Positions 58,534-64,000 of a stretch of 64,000 nt of DNA are shown one piece after another. A program made the position numbers and the translations under genes. The stretch is taken from assembly GCF_016031625.1 (NCBI RefSeq), contig NZ_JACCHP010000025.1, positions 62,001 to 126,000 on the forward strand. The letters run 5' to 3'. This DNA comes from Bradyrhizobium agreste. GTDB lineage: Bacteria > Pseudomonadota > Alphaproteobacteria > Rhizobiales > Xanthobacteraceae. The notes beneath the pieces are model-generated. The model was given only the letters and a program-made list of their open reading frames with translations. It did no database searches and was not told the origin of the DNA. Every line of letters starts with the position of its first letter. The stretch's first letter is position 1.

Positions 58534-59820
58534 ATGATTTCACGATTTGGGCTGCGTGTGCTCGCCTGCGGCGCACTTGTGTCGCTTGCCGCGATGTCGC
58601 TGGCGCGCGCGGGGGGCACCTACGAGATTCCGGCCGGCGCGCATTTCAATCAGGACAAGCTCGGCAGGATCACCGAGTTCTTCAAGAACGAGGTCGCGAC
58701 CGGCAAGATCGCCGGTGCAAACGTGCTGATCCAGCAGCATGGCAAGCCGGTCTATCACGAAGTCTTCGGCGTTCAGGACGTGGTCAGCAAGGCCCCGATC
58801 ACGGACAAGACCATCTTCCGCCTGTTCTCGATGACCAAGGCGATCACTGCGGTGGTCGCGATGCAATTGGTCGAGGAGGGCAAGATCAAGCTGGACGATC
58901 CCGTCTCGAAATACATTCCGTCCTTCGCCAATGTGAAGGTCGGCGTCGAGAAGAAGGCCGAGGACGGTACGAAGTCGCTCGAGTTGGTGCCGCCGAAGCG
59001 GGCGATGACCGTGCACGATCTGATGACGCACACCTCGGGCATCACCTACGGCTTCTACGGCGACAGCCTGGTCCGCAAGGCCTATCGCGAGGCCAACATC
59101 TATGCCGGCGACTTCGATCTGGCCGAGTTCGCCGAACGCATCGCCAAGCTGCCGTTGCACAACCAGCCGGGCGCGCTCTGGCAATACGGCCATTCGACCG
59201 ACGTGCTGGCGCGTGTGATGGAGGTCGCCGCTGGCAAGCCGCTGATCGACATCATGCGCGAGAAGCTGCTCGATCCTCTCGGCATGGTCGATACCGGCTT
59301 TTTCGTTGCGGACCCCGAGAAGCAGAAGCTTCTGGCCCAGCCGGTGCCGAACGATTCCGATTTCCGCGTCGGCCGCATCAACGATCCGACGGTGAAGAAG
59401 AAGATCCAGTTCGCCAGCGGCGGCATGGTCACGACCATGGCGGATTACAAGAGCTTTTCGCAGATGCTGCTCAATGGCGGCAGTCTCGATGGCAAGACCA
59501 TCCTCAAGCCGGAGACGTTCAAGCTGATGACGACCGATCAGGTCGGCCCGGGCTCCGGCGTCGAGCGCGACTTTTTCTATTTCCCCGGCGACGGTTTCGG
59601 CTTCGGCCTCGGGCTTGCGGTCCGTACCGATCCCGGCAACGCCAAGCCGCCGCCGCCCGGCAACCTCGGCGAACTCAAATGGGACGGCGCCTCCGGCTGC
59701 TATTTCGTGATCGATCCCAAGCAGGACATGTTCTTCGTGCTGCTGGAGCAGACCCCGAGCGAGCGCCAGCGCGTGCAGCGAACATTGAAGCAGCTGGTTT
59801 ATGAAGCCATGGAGAAGTGA
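58534..59820 (+). CDS. exported beta-lactamase-family serine hydrolase, paralogue 1
   Basis: A 428-residue class C beta-lactamase-like hydrolase. A signal peptide ends near SLARAGG (about residue 28). SxxK is S99-M-T-K102 in FRLFSMTKAI and the YxN equivalent is YGHS with Tyr at 218. VHDLMTHTSGITYGFYGD and the C-terminal GLGLAVRT...GELKWDGASG motifs are present. These proteins act as esterases or peptidases rather than true lactamases. A paralogue starts one base after its stop. Confidence 0.9.
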   Translation: MISRFGLRVLACGALVSLAAMSLARAGGTYEIPAGAHFNQDKLGRITEFFKNEVATGKIAGANVLIQQHGKPVYHEVFGVQDVVSKAPITDKTIFRLFSMTKAITAVVAMQLVEEGKIKLDDPVSKYIPSFANVKVGVEKKAEDGTKSLELVPPKRAMTVHDLMTHTSGITYGFYGDSLVRKAYREANIYAGDFDLAEFAERIAKLPLHNQPGALWQYGHSTDVLARVMEVAAGKPLIDIMREKLLDPLGMVDTGFFVADPEKQKLLAQPVPNDSDFRVGRINDPTVKKKIQFASGGMVTTMADYKSFSQMLLNGGSLDGKTILKPETFKLMTTDQVGPGSGVERDFFYFPGDGFGFGLGLAVRTDPGNAKPPPPGNLGELKWDGASGCYFVIDPKQDMFFVLLEQTPSERQRVQRTLKQLVYEAMEK

Positions 59821-59821
59821 C

Positions 59822-61081
59822 ATGAACGGGCGCCGCGCGCTCTTCGCGGCGCTCGTCCTTTTGTTCGGCACCGTAGGTGCGCGGGCGGGGTCAGAAGGCC
59901 GCGCGCACAGCTTCACGCCCGAAGGCCTGGCAAAAGTCTCCGACTACATCAGGAACGAGATCGCGACCGGCAAATTTCCGGGGGCGATATTGCTGCTCCA
60001 GCAACACGGCAAGCCGGTCTACTACGAGAATTTTGGCGTCCGCGATGTCGCGACCGAACTTTCGATGAGCGCGGATACGATCTTCCGACTCTATTCGATG
60101 TCCAAGCCGATCACCTCGGTCCTGGCGATGATGCTGGTCGAGGAGGATAAGCTTGCGATCGGCGATCCCGTCTCGAAATACATTCCGGCCTTTGCCGCCA
60201 TGAAGGTCGGCGTCGAGAAGAGGGCCGAGGACAACAAGGTCTCGCTGGAGCTGGAGCCGCTCAAACGCCCGGTGACGATCGAGGATTTGATGCGGCATAC
60301 CGCCGGGATCCCTTACGGCTATTATGGCGGGGACCTGGTGAACAAGCTTTATGCCGACGCCGGAATGTTCGACAAGAATTCGACCAATGCCGAACTCGTC
60401 GCGAAGATTACCGCGCTGCCGCTCGCCGAACAGCCCGGCACGATCTGGGACTACGGCCACTCCACCGACGTGCTCGGGCGCGTCATCGAGGTGATCTCGG
60501 GGACATCGTTGTTCGAGTTCGCGAAGAAGCGGCTGCTCGATCCACTCGGGATGAAGGATACGGCGTTTTACGTCGCCGATCCCGCCAAATGGTCGCGCGT
60601 CGCCGAACCGATGCCGCAGGATCGGGCGATCAGCCCGATCACGCAGGTTCGCGATATCAGGAAGCCGCTGCGGTGGGAGTCGGGCGGCGGCGGCCTCGTC
60701 GGCACAGTCGGCGATTATGCGCGCTTCTCGCAAATGCTGCTCAACGGCGGCACGCTTGAAGGTCGACGCTACCTGAAGCCGGAAACCATCGCCTTGATGG
60801 CGTCGGATCATATCGGTCCCGAAACCCACGTCGAGCACGACAAGCACTACTATCCGGGTGAGACCAGCGGCTACGGCCTCGGCTTCGCCGTGCGTATCTC
60901 GGTGCCGCCGGGCACGAAATGGCCGCTTGGCGAATATCGCTGGGACGGCGTCGGCGGCACCTTCTTCTTCATCGATCCCGAAGATGACCTGTTTGGAATC
61001 TTCATGGTGCAGACCCCGTCGCAGCGCGGCCGGATCCAGCTCGCGCTGAAGACGCTGATCTATCAGGCGATGGGGCGGTAG
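59822..61081 (+). CDS. exported beta-lactamase-family serine hydrolase, paralogue 2
   Basis: A 419-residue paralogue of the preceding protein, with a signal peptide MNGRRALFAALVLLFGTVGA. SxxK is SMSK in FRLYSMSKPITSV and YGHS is kept in GTIWDYGHSTDVLGRVI. The C-terminal motif GLGFAVRISVPPGTKWPLGE then YRWDGVGG is conserved. The ATG is one base past the previous stop, so translation is coupled and the pair arose by tandem duplication. Its substrate is unknown. Confidence 0.9.
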   Translation: MNGRRALFAALVLLFGTVGARAGSEGRAHSFTPEGLAKVSDYIRNEIATGKFPGAILLLQQHGKPVYYENFGVRDVATELSMSADTIFRLYSMSKPITSVLAMMLVEEDKLAIGDPVSKYIPAFAAMKVGVEKRAEDNKVSLELEPLKRPVTIEDLMRHTAGIPYGYYGGDLVNKLYADAGMFDKNSTNAELVAKITALPLAEQPGTIWDYGHSTDVLGRVIEVISGTSLFEFAKKRLLDPLGMKDTAFYVADPAKWSRVAEPMPQDRAISPITQVRDIRKPLRWESGGGGLVGTVGDYARFSQMLLNGGTLEGRRYLKPETIALMASDHIGPETHVEHDKHYYPGETSGYGLGFAVRISVPPGTKWPLGEYRWDGVGGTFFFIDPEDDLFGIFMVQTPSQRGRIQLALKTLIYQAMGR

Positions 61082-61087
61082 ACTCTC

Positions 61088-61140
61088 GTTTTGACGCGTT
61101 TGCTTTACGCGAACCGGTATCCACTTCGCTCGAAAACGCT
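61088..61140. repeat. Bradyrhizobium-type intergenic repeat
   Basis: GTTTTGACGCGTTTGC ... CGAACCGGTATCC ... CTCGAAAACG is a short repeat type commonly seen in Bradyrhizobium intergenic DNA. It lies between the convergent hydrolase and aldolase genes. Only one copy is in this window, so the assignment rests on memory. Confidence 0.45.
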
Positions 61141-61144
61141 CTGA

Positions 61145-62212
61145 TTACGCCCCGCGCACGATCTCGCGCACGTATCCGATCGTCTCCTCGATCTGGCTCG
61201 CATTGACGTCCAGATGCGTGCAGGCGCGGATGCGGCCGTCCATCATCGCGAGCGTCACGCCGCGCTGGCGGAGGGCTGCGACCATCTTGTCGCCGGGAAT
61301 GCCGGCGCCGTCGGGCTTGAAAAACACGAGATTGGTCTCGGGCTCCTGCACCTCGATGCCTGAGATCTGCGACAATCCGCGCGCGAGCGCGCGCGCATTG
61401 GCGTGGTCGTCAGCCAGGCGCTCGACGTGATGATCGAGCGCGTAGATGCAGGCCGCGGCGCAAATGCCGGCCTGGCGCATCGAGCCGCCGAGCCGCTGCT
61501 TCCACTGCCAGACCGCGTCGATGAAGGCGCGCGAGCCCGCAAGCACGCCGCCGATCGGCGCGCCTAGCCCCTTGGAGAAGTCGATCCAGGCCGAGTCCCA
61601 GCCCGCGGTCATGTCGCGCGGCGAGATGCCGCTCGCAACGGTGGCGTTGAGCAGGCGCGCGCCGTCCATATGGGTGACGAGGCCGTGCTGCCTGGCGATC
61701 GCGACGATCTCGTCGAGCACCGGCTTCTTCCAGATCGTGCCGCCGCCGATATTGGCGGTCTGCTCGACGCTGACGACGGTCTGCGGCGGCTGGTAGCGCG
61801 TGCGCGGATGCAGCGCCTTGCGAAGAGTCTCCGGCGTGAACTGGCCATCGGGGCCCTTGAGCTGGGTGACCTGGAAGCCGCCGATCGCCGCATGCGCGCC
61901 GCCTTCGCGTGCGATGATATGCGCGGTCTCATGGGCGAGGATTTCGTCACCGGGGCGGCAATGCACCAGCGTGGCGGTGACGTTGCACATCGTGCCCGAG
62001 GGCATGTAGACCGCCGCTTCCTTGCCGAGCAGATCGGCCACGCGCTCGCACAGCGCGTTCACGGTCGGATCGTCGCCGACCTGCTCGTCGCCGACCTCCG
62101 CCCGCGCCATCGCCTCGCGCATCCCCGCCGTCGGCTTGGTCTGCGTGTCCGAGAGCAGATTGATGCGCACCGGCGGCGCCTTGGGATCGATCGGGGGAGG
62201 GGTGTAGAGCAT
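61145..62212 (-). CDS. low-specificity L-threonine aldolase family protein
   Basis: A 355-residue PLP enzyme that cleaves threonine to glycine and acetaldehyde. NLLSDTQTKPTAGMREAMAR and MARAEVGDEQVGDDPTVNAL are the N-terminal motifs, HMDGARLLNATVASGIS carries the PLP-binding Asp and Arg, and SAWIDFSKGLGAPIGGVLAG carries the Schiff-base Lys (SKGLGAP). ATG 62212 follows AGGAG. A threonine route to glycine is of interest given the damaged gcvT in the same window. It is downstream of and convergent with nothing else; rpsD lies upstream. Confidence 0.92.
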   Translation of the reverse strand: MLYTPPPIDPKAPPVRINLLSDTQTKPTAGMREAMARAEVGDEQVGDDPTVNALCERVADLLGKEAAVYMPSGTMCNVTATLVHCRPGDEILAHETAHIIAREGGAHAAIGGFQVTQLKGPDGQFTPETLRKALHPRTRYQPPQTVVSVEQTANIGGGTIWKKPVLDEIVAIARQHGLVTHMDGARLLNATVASGISPRDMTAGWDSAWIDFSKGLGAPIGGVLAGSRAFIDAVWQWKQRLGGSMRQAGICAAACIYALDHHVERLADDHANARALARGLSQISGIEVQEPETNLVFFKPDGAGIPGDKMVAALRQRGVTLAMMDGRIRACTHLDVNASQIEETIGYVREIVRGA

Positions 62213-62259
62213 GCGACGGCTCCTAAGTAGTGCGGCCACTGAAGGGTGGCTCTTAAGCA

Positions 62260-62286
62260 AAAAGGCCCCGGCGAACCGGGGCCTTT
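62260..62286 (-). terminator. rpsD rho-independent terminator
   Basis: AAAGGCCCCGG and CCGGGGCCTTT form a perfect 11-base stem with a four-base loop, followed on the minus strand by TTTTTGC. It lies 14 bases after the rpsD stop. Confidence 0.92.
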
Positions 62287-62299
62287 CGATATTCAGATC

Positions 62300-62917
62300 T
62301 TAGCGCGAATAGAATTCGACGACCAGATGCGGCTCCATCTGCACCGGGAACGGCACGTCGGAGAGGCCGGGGATGCGGGTGTACTTCGCGGTCATCTTGC
62401 CGTGGTCGACTTCGAGATAGTCGGGGACCTCGCGCTCGGGCAGCTGGCTGGCTTCGAGCACGTGGGCGAGCTGCTTGGAGGCTTCCTTGACCTCGACCAC
62501 GTCGCCGACCTTGAGCTGATAGCTCGAGATGTTGACCTTGCGGCCGTTCACCTTGACGTGGCCGTGGTTGATGAACTGGCGTGCGGCGAAGATCGTGGAG
62601 ACGAACTTGGCGCGGTACACGACCGCGTCGAGACGACGCTCCAGGAGACCGATCAGGTTCTCGCCGGTGTCACCCTTGAGGCGGCTCGCCTCGACATAGA
62701 TGCCGTGGAACTGGCGCTCGCTGATGTTGGCGTAGTAGCCCTTCAGCTTCTGCTTGGCGCGCAGCTGCACGCCGAAGTCGGAGAGCTTGCCCTTGCGGCG
62801 CTGGCCATGCTGGCCGGGGCCGTACTCCCTACGGTTCACGGGGCTCTTCGGGCGGCCCCAGATGTTCTGGCCCATACGGCGATCGATCTTGTACTTCGCC
62901 TCACTGCGCTTAGTCAT
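62300..62917 (-). CDS. rpsD: 30S ribosomal protein S4
   Basis: A 205-residue primary 16S rRNA-binding protein. SPVNRREYGPGQHGQRRKGK and GYYANISERQFHGIYVEASR lead to the S4 RNA-binding domain with FAARQFINHGHVKVNGRKVN. The C-terminal MEPHLVVEFYSR is typical. GAAGAGGACGCG precedes the ATG. The gene is monocistronic here with its own terminator, as is common for rpsD in alphaproteobacteria. Confidence 0.97.
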   Translation of the reverse strand: MTKRSEAKYKIDRRMGQNIWGRPKSPVNRREYGPGQHGQRRKGKLSDFGVQLRAKQKLKGYYANISERQFHGIYVEASRLKGDTGENLIGLLERRLDAVVYRAKFVSTIFAARQFINHGHVKVNGRKVNISSYQLKVGDVVEVKEASKQLAHVLEASQLPEREVPDYLEVDHGKMTAKYTRIPGLSDVPFPVQMEPHLVVEFYSR

Positions 62918-63139
62918 CGCGTCCTCTTCAGGTCATGGTTTGAGGAAACGCGCCCTCCTGTGTGACGGGATGATCCCGGCACCGACAGGTCCGATCCCCA
63001 AAGCTGAAGGGAGAGGACCACGGGTCGCGAAACGCTTCGCGGGCCGAAACCGGCCCGCGAGCAGGCGGCTTTTAGGGGAGTTTAGGGTTGGCTGTCAATT
63101 CCTTAGCCTGTCATTCCGGGGCGTGCGGCGACGGTATTC

Positions 63140-63907
63140 TCATGTCCTGACCGCCCGGACCGGCTTTGACCCCGCCGCCCGCAATTCGGCGGCAATTTCA
63201 GTGTTCAGGACCTGTTCCAACCGGGTCAGGACCCGTGCGATCGGTGCGGCGTCGGTGACACGGTGGTCCCAGCGGATTACGACATGAATGGTCTGGTCCG
63301 GCTCCACCAGCCCATAGCTCACGACATAGGGGCCCGGCGTGATCGGGTGGAGCTCGCCGCCGCCGTAGGCAGCCACCGAGCTCACCGCGAAGCTGCCGAA
63401 CCAGTTGCCACGCTGACGGCCGAAATTCAGACCGACGGCCCAGGACAGGCGTCGCAATGGCAGCGGCAGGCGCGTCGCCCGCATGATCTTGCGGAACATC
63501 GGGACGTCCGCGATCGGGGCCGTCTTGCCGCGTCGGATCTCCGCATCGACGGCGGCCAGCGAAAGGGCCTCAGGACCGGCAATCCGCTGCGGCAGAACGC
63601 ATTCCTCGCCATCATCGACCCGCGCGATCGCGACCGTCGCCACGCTCTTCGGCAGCTCATAAAGGGCCGGCCAGGGCCATTTGGTGTAAACCGTGCGCAG
63701 GATCGGCTCGTCCTTTGCAACCAGGGCGAAAGCCTTGACGAACATCGCGGCCCAGCCGGCGGGTGCGGCTGCGTCCGCGCGGGCCTCCAGCAGGGGGCGG
63801 ATATTGAGCGAACGGGCCAGCGAAACGAAAGGTACGCCCATCGAGGCGTGCATGAGGTCGCAGATCAGACGGCGCCGCAGCGAAATGGTCTTGGGCGTCC
63901 CGCGCAT
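63140..63907 (-). CDS. 2-oxoacid dehydrogenase acyltransferase-fold protein without lipoyl domain
   Basis: A 255-residue protein that contains only an E2-type catalytic (CAT-fold) domain. The C-terminal IHVVIRWDHRVTDAAPIARV holds the HRxxD active-site motif and SFAVSSVAAYGGGELHPITP is the preceding strand region. There is no lipoyl or peripheral-subunit-binding domain, so it cannot be a normal dehydrogenase E2 subunit. ATG 63907 was chosen because GGAGG lies just upstream. No E1 or E3 gene is nearby; substrate and partner are unknown. Confidence 0.8.
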   Translation of the reverse strand: MRGTPKTISLRRRLICDLMHASMGVPFVSLARSLNIRPLLEARADAAAPAGWAAMFVKAFALVAKDEPILRTVYTKWPWPALYELPKSVATVAIARVDDGEECVLPQRIAGPEALSLAAVDAEIRRGKTAPIADVPMFRKIMRATRLPLPLRRLSWAVGLNFGRQRGNWFGSFAVSSVAAYGGGELHPITPGPYVVSYGLVEPDQTIHVVIRWDHRVTDAAPIARVLTRLEQVLNTEIAAELRAAGSKPVRAVRT

Positions 63908-64000
63908 AGGCCTCCGGTTCCAAATCAAAGATCAAAATATGTGCAGCGAGCCGGGGCCCGCCCGCTCGCTCTAGCATGAACCAACCCGCTTGGGGCCGGT

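Overview
This 64 kb window is chromosomal DNA of a high-GC alphaproteobacterium, almost certainly Bradyrhizobium or a close relative. The evidence is a 362-residue RecA behind an alphaproteobacterial GAAC-N7-GAAC LexA box, an eoDUF1476-type ATP synthase zeta inhibitor, the purC-purS-purQ-purL layout, a standalone CcoG/FixG, rhizobial-type small proteins and many REP-like palindromes of the kind scattered through Bradyrhizobium genomes. No prophage, plasmid, CRISPR array, tRNA or rRNA gene was seen; this is ordinary core chromosome with accessory insertions.

Layout. 1-8.1 kb: acyl-CoA thioesterase-like protein, FrnE/DsbA-like protein, orphan PAS histidine kinase, BioF2-like acetyltransferase, CcoG, a truncated ArsR remnant and a YeeE/YedE sulfur transporter pair. 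8.1-12.7 kb: a gene-sparse stretch of small exported, lipo- and membrane proteins, a PilZ protein, a hotdog thioesterase and a possible structured RNA. 12.8-17.7 kb: recA followed by three tandem paralogues of a DUF1835-like family, bracketed by two copies of the recA terminator sequence. 17.7-22.2 kb: glycine cleavage operon gcvTHP behind a tandem glycine riboswitch; gcvT has apparently lost most of its C-terminal domain by an in-frame deletion. 22.4-31 kb: alaS, a cyclic-nucleotide-gated K+ channel, icd, a TrmJ methyltransferase fused to a DUF559 nuclease-like domain, and a TPR protein.

31-41 kb is the most interesting part. A TetR gene diverges from an OsmC / acyl-CoA dehydrogenase-like / rhodanese operon that has a good sigma-54 promoter. 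Next comes a PAS-containing sigma-54 activator, divergent from a cyanate/nitrate-type ABC transporter operon ending in cyanase (cynS), which also has a sigma-54 promoter with a cluster of palindromes at the usual activator distance. I read this as a sigma-54-controlled cyanate uptake and degradation locus, possibly coupled to sulfur-transfer functions; the coupling is inference.

41-51 kb: purine synthesis (purC, purS, purQ, purL) interleaved with corA, a Bug-type binding protein, ridA/tetR with a long operator palindrome, a frameshifted TPR gene, a CPBP protease and a thioesterase. 51-64 kb: acyltransferase-3, DUF1328, DUF427, bolA, ltrA, ergothioneine genes egtB-egtD, grxD, macrodomain protein, two tandem serine hydrolases, threonine aldolase, rpsD and a lipoyl-less acyltransferase. 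BolA and GrxD, partners in iron-sulfur trafficking, are kept in the same orientation but separated by ltrA and egtBD.
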